A stretch of DNA of 64,000 nt from Vesta saturnalis (GCA_036346205.1 JARFJB010001355.1:2687501-2751500); one strand, 5' to 3'; positions 25,414-36,949 are shown, counted from the first letter of the stretch. Made by a program: numbers and translations. The notes: generated by a model from the letters alone, not told the origin.

Positions 25414-26254
25414 AAATGAAGGTTTGGTCTGTAACACATCGCGTTTTTATTTATAACACCTTTATTGAATCTGGTCGTTCTGTGATGTTGGCACAGCGAC
25501 GATTTCGAAACCATTTTAACGTTGGCCGTCATGGTCGTGTTCCCAAACGGGATACCGTTGGGTCAATAAATTTCAAACAACAGGATCTTTGAGACCGAGT
25601 AATGTACGGGGAGGTGATCGAACTATACGGACTTCTGAAACCATTGAAATAGTGCGACAAGCGAAGGAAGTCAGCCCTCGTCGTTCGGCGATACGTCACG
25701 CACGCGATCTTCACATGTCAGACAGGCCGAATCTTACACTTGGACCTTCATTTTCATCCATATAAGATTATGATCGTTCAAAACCTGCTGCAAAACGGGT
25801 TCGTGAGACGACACAGGTTTATGAGTGACGAGGCCCACTTTCATTTATCGGAGATGGTAAACAAACAGAATTTTCGTTACTGGATAGCCGCAAACCCGCA
25901 ACAACTTCACCAGAAACCTATGCACGGCGAGAAAATTACTGTTTGATGTGGTGTATCCCGAACCTGAATTATTAGACCTTATTTTTTTCGTGAAGACGGA
26001 ACATCGATCGCAATACAGTTTGGTTTCAACAAGATGAAGCGACTTGCCATACATCAAAAGCAACCATGGCTTGTTCAAGACAGCATTTCACAGGACGCCT
26101 GATTTCATTGCGTGGGGATATGGAGTGGCCCCCTCGGTCACCAGACCTATCTCCGTGTGATTACTTTTTATCGGGCTACCTAAAAGTTCAGGTTTACAGG
26201 AGTAAACCACGTACTCTTGAAGCGTTTTCTGAAAACATAACGCAGGAAATTTAA
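25414..26254 (+). pseudogene. Mariner-type transposase, DD41D spacing
   Basis: Starts MKVWSVTHRVFIYNTFIESG, just inside the left TIR. Then come a helix-turn-helix region, FHPYKIMIVQNL, MSDEAHFHLSEMVNKQNFRY (first catalytic Asp in SDEAHF, near 25826), the second Asp in WFQQDEATCHTSKATM (near 26034) and the third in RSPDLSPCDYFLSGY (near 26160). I count 41 residues between the last two Asp, the DD41D spacing reported for rosa-type mariners. There are stops and frameshifts near 25590, 25650, 25945 and 25970. The family's GAPPH motif here reads EATCH. All three catalytic Asp remain visible. Confidence 0.8.
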
Positions 26255-26350
26255 AGGATTTGGTGTGCCATGCTTGGAAGATGTATGGACAATTTCGCCA
26301 ACGGTCTACAAGAATGCGTCCACAAAAATGGACGCCATCTAATTATTGAA

Positions 26351-26460
26351 ATTTTTCGCAGTTGATTATTTTTTTATTTTGATGTAATTTTTCGCAGTTG
26401 ATTATTTTTTTATTTTGATGTAATTTTTCGCAGTTGATTATTTTTTTATTTTTTATTTTT
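26351..26460. repeat. 36-bp tandem repeat, three copies
   Basis: The unit carries TTTTTCGCAGTTGATT and TTTTATTTTGATG. CGCAGTTG recurs at 26357, 26393 and 26429. It sits in the 3' untranslated part of the mariner element. Confidence 0.9.
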
Positions 26461-26580
26461 TTATTTTTTTGCAAATGACAATGTTTCAGTAATTTATGAA
26501 ACAAATACATTTTAAAATTGGTTTGAAAATAAATGTGACAGTTATTTCAAAAACACCATACCTCCCTGCCGCACCCTGTA

Positions 26581-27610
26581 CATGCAACACAGAACATTTA
26601 AGGGGAATAATGCATAATTAACGCATGAATTACTTCTTTATACCATTGTTTCATTTAACTAACCTTCATTATATTTTACAATCGTTAACGTTAATGTTAC
26701 GCACTTAACAAGAAACAAAGAATTAAGAACTATATTAATTTACGCAAGAATGCAATTTAGATCTTGTACAATAAACCACAATTTTTTTTAATAATACTTC
26801 ACTTATATGGAAATAAAATAAAATGATAAAATTATTTCTACTTTTAGCAACATTCATTTCAAATAAGTATTAATTATCTATTAGCTAACAAAGTATAATT
26901 TTTTTATGGCATAGGTAACGGTACCGACTCAACGAAAAGGTTTCACTCTGATTGTTATGGTCGATGAAAGTACCTTACATTAATACTTTTGAATTGCCAG
27001 ATAGTCCATGTTGTGTATACAATAGACGTTAACTGTGTATTTATATTTTCAAAAATTGAATTTACTTTTAATATTAATTCCAGTTGCAGTCATCAATTAG
27101 AATGTACTAACGCTAAAAACGTTATTTATATTTATACAAAGGTAAACCTGAAAGAAAATTATAATTAAAGGCTTAATTAGCTGTAATCAAAACAAAAATA
27201 TTAATTGTACTTCTAAAGTCAATCTAAAACAGAATTGCATAAAAAAACAGCCCGACGGTAATTAAAATAAATTTTAACACAAAATTTCAATTATAAAAGG
27301 CGTGAGAAACTGAATGATGGTTATACATCTAAAAAATTATCACATTTATACAGAAATAATCCCCCAAAATTAATTATAATTATATAAAAAGAAAATTAAC
27401 AATATGATAATTTTAAACAAGGAAAGAAAAACTTACCTACGTCGAGGTGAGCAATTTTTTCAGATTCTACCGATTACTAGAGAAAGATCTGAATTAAAGA
27501 ACGTCACATGTAACTTATTCACATTTCATTTACTTATTTATAAAATATATAATTAAAAGAAAAATATATAGTGTGGAACTCCAAACCACCTTGGAACCTA
27601 CAAAATTGAA
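26581..27610. other. No gene recognised
   Basis: A+T-rich, without identifiable coding or RNA features. Confidence 0.45.
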
Positions 27611-27970
27611 ATTAAAAGAAATGTAATGATTTTAATTAGATTTTTTTAGGTAATTATGCAACCTCTTCTATAACAAGTTCATTACGAAAATAGGCAACAT
27701 TGTAAACACAAAAACAATTATCTATGTCAAACAGACGTTTAAAACTTAATGTCTGATAGAGGCTAATAATATACATCTAGATGTTAATTTAAAAAATTAA
27801 AAGAAATGATTTAATTTGAATTAAATATAATTGTTTTAGGGTAACTATGCAACCTCTTTTTTATACGTTCATAACGATAACAGGCAACATTGTAAAAACA
27901 AAAAAATAATCTATCAGAATGATGTTTAAAACTTCATGTCAGATAGATATTAATATACATGTTAAAAAAT
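27611..27970. repeat. ~185-bp tandem duplication
   Basis: Two units starting AATTAAAAGAAATG (27610 and about 27795) share TATGCAACCTCTT, GGCAACATTGTAAA and TCAGATAGA/CTGATAGAGG blocks. The second unit leads directly into the dispersed repeat shared with 61935-62335. Confidence 0.8.
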
Positions 27971-28240
27971 TCCAAATCCGTCCGCTTCTATAAGATATCA
28001 ACAATGCAGTGTAACCATTTTCATTCATGTTTAATTAATTTTTTACTTACCTTGCGTTATATTAAACAACTTTACACAGAAAAGTTATGTAAAATAAAAT
28101 TTTCTTTAAAAAATACGTCTACACTTTTTCTTATAAAATTAATAGTTATGGAGATAATAAAAAATTTGGATTAACACTTAAATTCTACCTTAGGAATTTT
28201 TTTGCCGCTAAATTACGCATCGTATCAAAAAAAGGCATAG
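27838..28240 (+). repeat. Dispersed repeat family C, copy 1
   Basis: Matches 61935-62335 in the same orientation. Shared landmarks are TATGCAACCT, GGCAACATTGTAAAAAC, TTTCATGTCAGATAGA, AAATTCCAAA, ACCTTGGAAATTTTT/ACCTTAGGAATTTTT and GCCGCTAAA. There is no coding capacity. Both copies are followed within 200-300 bp by a long dinucleotide-type array. Confidence 0.8.
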
Positions 28241-28419
28241 AAGATAATTAATCGATATTTTTAAATTCTATGCCCACGTATTATTATATCATTGAAATAT
28301 GCAGCTGTTTTAGAAGTATTTGATAAAAACCAAAAGCTTCCCTCAATGAACATAATCGAATTTCTTTTCACTATCGCTAAATCGACTTTATTAGCTCATT
28401 TAACAACTTTTGACCAAGT

Positions 28420-28449
28420 TTGTGCGTGCGTGCGTGCGTGCGCGTGTGC

Positions 28450-28499
<50 letters not shown>

Positions 28500-29066
28500 A
28501 TGTATGCGTGTGTGTGTGTGTGTGCGTGCATGTGTGCATGTGCACAATTGCGCGTGTGCGCGTGCGTGTGTGCGTGCGCGGGTATGTGCGTGTGTGCGTG
28601 TGTGCTGTGTCGTGGTCGTGTGTGCGTGTGTGCGTGTGTGCGTGTGGTGTGTGCGTGTGTGCGTGTGTGCGTGTGTCGTGTGTGCATGTGCTGCGTGTGT
28701 GCGCGTGCGTGTGTGCGTGCGTGTGGTGTGTGTGCGTGTGCGTGTGTGCTGTGTGCGTGGTCGTGTGTGCTGTGGTGTGTGTCGTGTGCGTGTGTGCTGT
28801 GTGCGTGTGTGTGCGTGTGTGCGTGTGTGCGTGTGTGCGTGGTGTGCGTGCGTGCGTGTGTGCTGTGGTGTGCGTGTGTGTCGTGTGCGTGTGCGTGTGT
28901 GTGTGTGTGTCGTGTGCGTGTGTGTGTGTGTGTGCTGTGTGGTGTGTGTGTGTGTGTGTCGTGTGTGCGTGTGTGTGTCGTGTGTGCGTGTGTGCGTGTG
29001 GTGGTGTGTGGTGTGTGTGTGTGTGTGGTGTGTGGTGTGGTGTGTGGTGTGTGCGTGTGTGTGTGT

Positions 29067-29098
<32 letters not shown>

Positions 29099-29220
29099 GT
29101 GTGTGGTGTGTGCGTGTGTGCGTGTGTACGTGTGTGCGTGTGTGCGTGTGTGCGTGTGTGCGTGTGTGCGTGTGTATGTGCGTGTGTGCGAGTGTGCGTG
29201 TGTGCGTGTGTGCGTGCGTG
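28420..29220. repeat. ~800-bp TG/CG alternating array with an internal (TA)n
   Basis: Irregular array of TGTGCG, TGTGTG, TGCTG and TCGTG units, with (TA)n at 28463-28498. Open frames of 264-320 codons on both strands are repeat read-through (Cys/Val or Thr/His only). The purine-pyrimidine alternation favours Z-DNA. Confidence 0.95.
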
Positions 29221-30480
29221 CCAGAACAACTACAAAATTGTAATCTTCAATTAGATGATGCAACAATTTTAATACATAATAATTTCTTACGTATGTGACA
29301 AGGTTTTAATCAGTGATCATTTCGTGTCCCCACAACGCCCAATCGAAAAAATCATGAAAATTCTCACACTGTTCTTCAATACATAAACCGTGTCACAGCC
29401 TTGCTGCATGATATAAACATTTCCCTTAATTTTGGCTAAAACGCCGTCACGAAACGTTTATTTTGATCGGTAACCACTATACAAGCCGTCATTAATTCCC
29501 AAACGTTGTTCTATATATGAAGATATAAGCTTTTACTATTATTACACATATTAAAATACTTATCTTTTTTGGGTTTTTAATGATATTTGAATATTAAAGT
29601 TATAAAATCAAAACGTTTCGATAACACTTACAGTTATCTTCGTTAGTAGTACTATTGTCTATTAAAATTGTTAAAAATGTTGAAACAATTTTGCGAAATT
29701 GATATGTTACCGGAGAGCGCTCATTCGCAAAACTAGATCTTTCACTAATATGCTCGACTAAACTTTCTTGCTATCTTATTTAATCGTTAGTAAAATTTAC
29801 AATTTCACGCTAATGTCTACTCATCCGCCTGCAAATCTTAACTGTATTCTGTTTTTACGCATTTCTTTTTAAATTCGAATTACTAGTATTTTAATTCTTC
29901 AACTTCATAAGGCAATGTAATTTCTCTTTTACTTTTTTTTAACGAGAACGCCAACTCTCTCGCACAATCTGTAGATCTATTGTTTAAAGCCGCTATAGTA
30001 GTTTTGAAATCTGTCAAAGACAAACTTTTTATTTTGAAGGTGTTTCGACAATTTAAAAAGTCTTACTCATAATCGATTTATTTATATACCCCATAATTAT
30101 GAAACGGTAGTTTACATTTAACTACATCACTAAACTTACGGCGGGATCAAGCAATCAACGACAACCTCTACGTATAGGATTCACTTATCGTGAACATTTC
30201 ATCTTACGACAATTGCACGCATGTGACGATATGTAGTATTAAGATGTATTAAGATAGAAAAGCAATAAGCTGAACAGTCTCTTAAAATTTGGAACAAACA
30301 TTAAAAAAAAACAAACACGTTATGAACCAAACATGTTACATTTGCAAATGGAAATTACGAGCAATTCTGAGCAAATAGTGTAGTTCGTCTATGTCCATAA
30401 CTTTCAACCACAGTTGCAATACGCCAAGCAGTATTCTTGTACCCTTTTTTTGCTACACTTCGTTTCGTGCCACAAATTGT
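29221..30480. other. No gene recognised
   Basis: A short run near 29716 reads GERSFAKL, reminiscent of the hAT C-terminal motif, but neighbouring residues do not fit. No other signature was found. Confidence 0.4.
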
Positions 30481-30539
30481 TCTATTTGAACTGTGCTTAA
30501 ACTCTTCCTTCTTCAAATTTTTCATGAAGTGGGGAGGGA

Positions 30540-31340
30540 TGCATTAACATTTGACGAAAAGCTACTATGTCAACCTTCAACGGCATTATTTGTTCGAGCG
30601 ATACCATGTAGTACGGATTCGTAGCAATTCCCTAAACCCACATGATATAATGGCGGCTTCCTGCGACCTCTCTTATCGGGTCTAACAATCCAGATATCCT
30701 CAAAATAATTAACAAGCGGTGTTAGTAACTCCTCATTAGAAACACAGAATTTGCTTTCTGGTAGCATGAACATCGTCCTCGGGCACAAACGTTAGAGCTC
30801 CAAGAACTCGCAAATTCAAAACAAAATCCGGATTTTTTTTAATATTGCCTTTGCAGTCCAGTATTCTGTGTCCATAGACTTTGCGTAAAGTGAAAAAAGT
30901 AGCCCCATATTCTTGTATCCGGAAATTCATTAATAACGGAATTCATTTCTGTTTTCTCGAAGTTACTAAGAATTGTGAAAAGGTAAAGTCCATGCTTTAA
31001 CTCTTTTAAGGCTTGAAATTAACGTCTATATGTTGCCTTGTCCTTTCTAGGGAGGAGGACACATGCGGTTGGAATCATATTGTTATACTGAATGCCGTAT
31101 ATATTGTAAATTTGTGTACACAGCCGTGGAGCAGACGAAAATGTTCAATCCGCGTACCAGTATCCACAGTGTGCCACATAATCCAAGTTTATCTGATTTG
31201 AAAATGGCAAAATTCTATCTTCTGCAGATAAATTTTCACAAGTGGTTGCTATAATCTGTTGAGTGGTTAGTGCAGTTCTCTTTGTCAAGCGTTTCATTCC
31301 CGACGTCGCAATCCTGGCTTCAATTTCTACAGCATCAGGC
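30540..31340 (-). pseudogene. MULE-type (Mutator-like) transposase relic
   Basis: Across frameshifts the minus strand reads LTTQQIIATTCENLSAED, then PTACVLLPRKDKATYRR (31090-31020), NEFPDTRIWG, then VLGALTFVPEDDV (near 30790), NYFEDIWIVRPDKRGRRKPP (near 30690) and NCYESVLHGIARTNNAVEG (30620-30570). The order, and the ...W-R..P...NCYES...RTNNAVEG ending, match the C-terminal half of insect FLYWCH/MULE-domain transposases. The catalytic DDE residues lie in the poorly readable middle. At least four stops or frameshifts occur. The TIRs and the 9-11 bp duplication expected of the family were not located. Confidence 0.6.
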
Positions 31341-32240
31341 ACATCGTTATGGGAAGTGTTCTTCACCAAATCATTCCCAATCGTCTTAATGCGTCCGGTA
31401 CAACGCCGCTTATGATAGGAAGCACACTTTCAAATAACTTTTTCGTTCGTAACTCTTTCACTAGTGTAAATATAACCATTTCAGATCAACATTCTACGCC
31501 TTTTTCAAGAACGAATTGCAATACCATCTTCTCAATTATTTATAATTTCAGTAATATTAATCATAATAAACTTAGTTTCGTAATTAAATGACGATTAACG
31601 GATTTACAAAATTTAATTTAAAACATTGACACCCGTTTACGACAAATTATCACTGCGATGAAATTCTAGTGCAAGAAATTGTATTACGATGCATTGTCGC
31701 AGGCTGAGTTGTCGGGAGACGGAAAAATGACCGGAATTGCCTTTAAAATTTTTAAATAACCAGTAACAAGCTCCATTTGATGTAACGTCAAACTAATAGA
31801 CGAAGTCTTGAAATGTGCTCTCGCTGAAATATTAACACCAAACTTTACTAATTAATCTTAAATTGCGTCACGAGAAAGCGCTTATTTCTTCATTTTGAAA
31901 GTTCAATCGTATTCGTCGGGGTTCAACTATCAACTTCCGCTATATGAAAAATCTAATTTTTACGAAAGAAATATCATTTAACAAATTACCCTAAATTCAA
32001 ATGTAAAGAATTTAGTTACTATAAATTGTATGCGATATAATTTGACCTCCTAACCTTCAAATAGCCAATATTTTTATTTTGGGTATAATTTCTATCGGTA
32101 ATTATAAGACAGGTTAAAGTTCTCAATGGCGTAACATGAGTTACGCTTCGAAAACTATACCAAAAAAAAATTGTACTATAGTTGCTCGAGTCATTAGCCA
32201 AAACATCCCAACAATTGTTTCTTTCTAACAATACCAATTC
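31341..32240. other. No gene recognised
   Basis: No family signature in any frame. Confidence 0.45.
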
Positions 32241-32246
32241 ACGAAA

Positions 32247-32531
32247 TATGAACAGTGTGTCCCGATTTCAAGAACGGATTGATATAGAAAGTTGCGGTTG
32301 CGATGGCATGCTTCGTTTATGATATACAGAAAGATTTTGAAAATTTGTTATTTTGGGACCCCCCTCCACCTCTTGTATCTCTGTTAGCAAGCAATACTGA
32401 AAAATTGAGAACTGATGCTGACAGATATTTTTACGCAAAATCAAGTGGCGTACGTAACTATTCTATAATTATTGCTGTTTCTTCAAAATAACCTATACTT
32501 ACCTTTTTCTAAATGGGATACCCTGTATATT
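32247..32531 (+). repeat. Dispersed repeat family B, copy 1
   Basis: Runs from GTGTGTCCCGATTTCAAGAA to ATACCCTGTAT. It matches the reverse complement of 38334-38667 along its length, sharing AAGAACGG, GAGATACAAG/CTTGTATCTC and AATAATTATTGCTGTTTCTT. Both ends look like mariner-type termini (CAGTGTGTCCC and TACAGGGTATCCC), so it could be a short non-autonomous element or a long TIR arm. Confidence 0.75.
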
Positions 32532-32563
32532 TTTTCACAGTTTGGTTCCATTTATCCTCCGCT

Positions 32564-32566
<3 letters not shown>

Positions 32567-32639
<73 letters not shown>
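32567..32639. repeat. (TA)n microsatellite
   Basis: About 36 TA units, abutting the left end of the next mariner. Confidence 0.95.
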
Positions 32640-32642
<3 letters not shown>

Positions 32643-34503
32643 GGGTTTTCAAAGTTAAGTCGGCACTATTGCTATCTTCGTTATTATTGGTGCTACGAAG
32701 TCGGTTAAATAGGCAAAGAAGTAGCATTTTTTCCGCTCGTTACGATGGTGAAATCGAAATTCGCGAGTTATGTCAAAAATTTCCATTTTTTTAAATGGCA
32801 CACACAATATGCAATATCCTTAATCGAACGAATAAGTTCCTATGACATTTCACCCTAATGTCAAAAATGACAAAGTTATTGATCATTTACCAAATTCATC
32901 AAGGTGACTGTGTCAACTATTTTTCTGTATTACCATAGAGCAGAAAACGAAAAGAATATCAGACAATTGAAACAGGATTCTTTATTCTAAGTGATAATAA
33001 TAATAAGGAACAACAAAACAAAACAAAATTCAAATTAGATGTTCGAAAACATCACCCTCTTGCTCCAAGCATTTCTGGGCCCGCTTGTAGACACTTTTAG
33101 TAGCCTTAGCAATAGATCTACCATCAATATTATTGATGTCGTGAACGATGCTTTGCTGGAGATCCTCAAGGTTATCATATCGCCTGTTGTACACCACACT
33201 CTTCACATACCCCCAAAATAAAAAAATCCATTGGAGTAATGTCAGGTGATCGAGGAGGCATACGGATAGGCCCATTAGTTGATAAATATCTGTCATCAAA
33301 AAAATTGTTTAATATTGTGTCTATCTGACGAACGTTATGGGGAGGAGCTCCGTCTGGTTGGAAATAAATGTTCTGCCTATCCATTAAATTTACATCATCC
33401 AAGAAGTCTTGGAGTGTGGCAGTCAACATTTCGGTGTACCGCTCACCAGTTAACGCACCCTGATAAAATACTGGACCAACAATTATCGAGCCAATTAAAC
33501 CGCACCAAACATTAACACTGAAGCGTCTCTGCGGGTTACAAGATCGGTAGAGCATCGGATTTTCTCGACTCCAAAAATGGCTGTTTTTCCTGTTGAACAT
33601 GCCCCTATTAAAAAAAGTTGATACGTCACTCCATAGAATTGAGCTCCAAAAATCATTATTGGTTCTCATTTGATTAATAAACCAGTGACAAAACTGAACG
33701 CGTCTTTCTTGATCTCCTGGTACTACTGTCTGTGTAGGTCGGAACTTATACGGCACAAACTTATACTTTTTTAGAATATTGGGGATGGAACCCAAACATA
33801 GTCCATTTTCTTGCACTAAATCATTAATTGAGTTGTTGGGATGTGCTTCAAAATAAGCTAACACATTAATTTCAGTTTCTTCACTAATTATACATTGTTT
33901 ATTAGGTCTGGATTTCTTAATCACGCTCGAATTAGATCTAAATGTACGATACAAAACCAAAAAGTATCTTCTATCCGGCAAATGACGCGTAGGAAACAAA
34001 TCACTGTAACGCTCACGCGCTCGATAACTGTTTTTCTTGACAAACGATGTAACATTCTAACATATCACACTTTTTTCAATGGGTGAAAGGCATTTTTCTA
34101 TTCAAAAAACACAAACTCTTAACTCTTTATTAGGAAACTTCAATTTGACATATCAATTCTGATGACATTTGTGAAAATGACAAATATTGTTCACGTAATA
34201 CCAGCCACCTTGACGAATTCAATAAATGATAAATAACTTTGTCATTTTTAACATTAGGGTAAAATGTCATAGGAATTTTTTGTTCAGAATTTAATTTTCT
34301 ATCGATTATGGATATTGCATACTGGGTGTGCCATTTAAAAAAATGGAAATTTTGGACATAACTCGCGAACACGAAGTTCAATTTTTATTTTGATTTCACC
34401 ATCGTAACGAGCGGAAAAAATGCTACTTCTTTGCCCATTTAAACGACTTCGTATCACCGATAATAACGAAGGTAGCAATAGTGCCGACTTCACTTTGAAA
34501 ACC

Positions 34504-34508
<5 letters not shown>
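32640..34508 (-). mobile_element. Mariner-type element with ~270-305-bp TIRs, embedded in (TA)n
   Basis: The left end TAGGGTTTTCAAAG and the right end on the minus strand TACAGGGTTTTCAAAG open inverted arms 32640-32912 and 34203-34508. Shared blocks include CGCTCGTTACGATGGTGAAA and AATGGCACAC/GTGTGCCATT. (TA)n tracts abut both ends, consistent with insertion at TA. The arms differ by small indels. Confidence 0.85.
33030..34060 (-). pseudogene. Mariner-type transposase, rosa-like DD41D, nearly intact
   Basis: The longest clean frame (33999-33175, 274 codons) reads FPTRHLPDRRYFLVLYRTFR, INVLAYFEAHPNNSINDLVQ (second HTH), SILWSDVSTFFNRG (first catalytic Asp), FSVNVWCGLIGSIIVGPVFY, YFQPDGAPPHNVRQ (second) and PPRSPDITPMDFFILG (third). 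I count 41 residues between the second and third Asp. A frameshift near 33190 separates the C-terminal helix VYKRAQKCLEQEGDVFEHLI, which ends at 33030. Another near 34030 separates the extreme N terminus, so the start Met is uncertain. All three catalytic Asp are kept. This is the best-preserved transposase in the window. Confidence 0.88.

Positions 34509-34564
<56 letters not shown>
34506..34564. repeat. (TA)n microsatellite between two mariners
   Basis: About 28 TA units, with TACAGGG-type termini facing outward on both sides. Confidence 0.95.
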
Positions 34565-34567
<3 letters not shown>

Positions 34568-36949
34568 GGTGTCCGGAAATTAATGCAACAAAAATTGTCC
34601 ACAGATTCTCAAAACGAAATTAGGAGACCCGTATTTTTTATTTTTCCCAAATTACCCTCCCCCCCTTTCGGATTTCCAGCCCCCTGAAATTCGCACCCAA
34701 GAATAGTTTTTATTTAATAAGTCAGAAGCCTCTTATGGGAAAATTACGAAATTTGGTACACAGGGGTCTTGCGACATGTAAAATCTGATGGGGTGGTGCT
34801 TTTCGGGATGAGAATCAGTTAAGACACTTATTTGAGTGCCCTCTTGTTTTTGGAGTCCCAAAACTATGTCCGAATATTACAATTTCTTAAAAATTAATTT
34901 TCCTTTAGAAATCTTACTAAATTTAGAAACGTTTTTATCTCTTGCAATTTTTTCGTAAAATGCATCGTATGCGAGAAAAATTGCAAAATGTGATCGAATT
35001 CATATCGACATTTGCATGAAATCGTATGTGGCTCGTAACCAATAAAGAAATTTGGGTTTTGAGATTTATTTAATGCAAAAATAATGACAAAGCAATTAAA
35101 ACAAAAACTAAAACAAAACAACAAAATACGGTTAGTTTCCTAAAATGTGTTCAAAATGTGAACCGTCTTGTTCATCACAAGCCCGCAGATATTTTATAAA
35201 ATGCTGACGTATTTTTACATAATAGTAGGGAATCTGCCTAATTTCTTCAGTCGAGGCAAGGATTCTTTCTTGTAATTGTTCGCGTGTTCTAATTGGTACG
35301 GCATAAACGCGATCTTTCATGGCCCCCCAGAAAGAAAAGTCCATAGCGGTGAAATCTGGAGAACGGGGGGCATTCTACATTACGGGATTTGTAACGGATC
35401 CAACGTCTTGGATAATTTTGATTCAGCCATTCGGTTACAATTCGCCCCCGGTGTGGTGGGGCACCATCGTGCATAAACAACAAATTACGTCTAATTTCAA
35501 GGGGAACATCCTCCATAAGAATTGGTAGTTCATGTTCCAAAAGATTCAGGTAAGTTTCGGCATTTAACCGAGGGGGCAATAAATGTGGACGATAATGTAA
35601 TCTCCGACGATTCCAGCCCAGCAATTAATTGAAAACTTTTCTTGTGAATGAGTCTGCCTTATAACGTGTGGATTTGTCAAAGCCCAGTAATGTAGGTTGT
35701 GGAGATTTATTATGCCATCTTTTGTAAAGCACGGCCTCATCGGTAAAAAAAAATCGTTTCAAAAATTCCAGATTTCGGTTGTACCTTTGAAGAGCCCATA
35801 AGCAGAAATTTGTCCGTCGCGGAAAATCTTCTGGCTTAAGTTCTTAAACTTTTTGAAAATGAAAAGGCTTCAGTAACTGTCGTTTGATAAAACTGTGGAT
35901 TCTTGTTCTGGGAAATCCAAGTTGCAGTGATGCTCGTCTTATGCTTATTTCGGGGTTTTCTTCAAATAAACCTAAGATAGTTTGTCCCTGTGGATGTGTT
36001 AACATACGACGTCTTCCTGCATTGACTCTTCTTGCATTTACAGAACCCGTTTCCATAAATTGCCGGTGCACACGCGTAAACGTCGAATGATATGGGAGTA
36101 CTCGTTGGGGAAATCGGTCAGCGTACAGTCTACGCGCGAGATGTGAATTTCCACGGGCCTCTCCGTAAATCAGGTGCATTTGGACTTTTTCTTGTACGTA
36201 AAATCTCTCCATTTTTCTTATTAAACACAGCACAATAATAATCTGACAACTGTTAAAAACTAACTAATAATCTGACAGCTATTAAAAAGCAAATTTGTTT
36301 GTTAATTACAAAATACCAGCCAACTACGATTAACAAGTTGAATTTCATATGAATGTTGAATACATTCTAGGAATACATTTTAGGAAACTAACTGTATTTT
36401 GTTGTTTTGTTTTAGTTTTTGTTTTAGTTGCTTTGTCATTATTTCTGCATTAAATAAATCCCAAGAAGTAAATTTCTTTATTGATTACGAGCCACATACG
36501 ATTTCATGCAAAATGTGATCGAATCACATTTTGCAATTTTTCTCGCATACGACGCATTTTACAAAAAAATTGCAAGAGATAAAAACGTTGCCAAATTTAA
36601 TAAGTTTTCTAAAGGAAAATTACTTTTTAAGAAATTGTAATATTCGGTCATAGTTTTGGGGCTCCAAAGACAAGAGGGCACTTAAGAAAGTGTCAACGGA
36701 TTCTCATCCCGAAAAGCACCACCCTCCACCCAATCAGATTCAACATGTCGCAAGACCCCTGTGTACCAAATTTCGTAATTTTCCTATAAGAGGCTTCTGA
36801 CTTATTAAATAAAACTATTCTTGGGTGCGAATTTCAGGGGGCTGTAATTCAGGGGGCTAATTTGGGAAAAATAAAAAATACGGGTCTCCTAATTTCGTTT
36901 TGAGAATCTGTGGACAATTTTTGTTGCATTAATTTCCGGACACCCTGTA
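34563..36949 (-). mobile_element. Mariner-type element with ~580-bp TIRs
   Basis: TACAGGGTGTCCGGAAATTA at 34563 and its complement ending at 36949 open inverted arms 34563-35146 and 36373-36949. These are the longest TIRs in the window. They share GGAGACCCGTATTTTTTATT, TTGCGACATGT, CACATACGATTTCATGCA and TTTGCAATTTTTCTCGCATA. TA flanks both ends. Confidence 0.9.
35132..36233 (-). pseudogene. Mariner-type transposase with DUF4817-like N terminus
   Basis: From 36233 it reads MERFYVQEKVQMHLIYGEAR and FPQRVLPYHSTFTRVHRQF, the DUF4817-like HTH, then SIRRASLQLGFPRTRIHSFI (second HTH). Between 35844 and 35624 the frame is broken but NLHNLHYWALTNPHVIRQT is readable. Then come LLPPRLNAETYLNLLEHELP, LLFMHDGAPPHRGRIVTEWL (second catalytic Asp) and, after a frameshift near 35340, MDFSFWGAMKDRVYAVPIRT (third Asp), ending HFEHILGN and a stop at 35132. 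The first catalytic block is not clear. There are three or more frameshifts. Confidence 0.8.

Larger units (their letters stand above)
25377..26580 (+). mobile_element. Complete but dead mariner-type element, TIRs ~30 bp
   Basis: The left end begins TACAGTTCCGGCAGGGAGG. The right end on the minus strand begins TACAGGGTGCGGCAGGGAGG. Both continue into TATGGTGTTTTT, giving short TIRs unlike the several-hundred-bp TIRs of the other mariners here. Length is about 1.2 kb. A 36-bp tandem repeat lies between the coding part and the right TIR. Confidence 0.85.

Noticed and set aside
28292..29298. Open frames of 264-320 codons on both strands
   Set aside because: They consist of Cys/Val/Arg or Thr/His/Ala read from the TG/CG array. 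This is repeat read-through, not a gene.
29690..29790. GERSFAKL resembling the hAT transposase C-terminal motif
   Set aside because: The residues before and after do not continue the hAT pattern in any frame. Eight residues are not enough.
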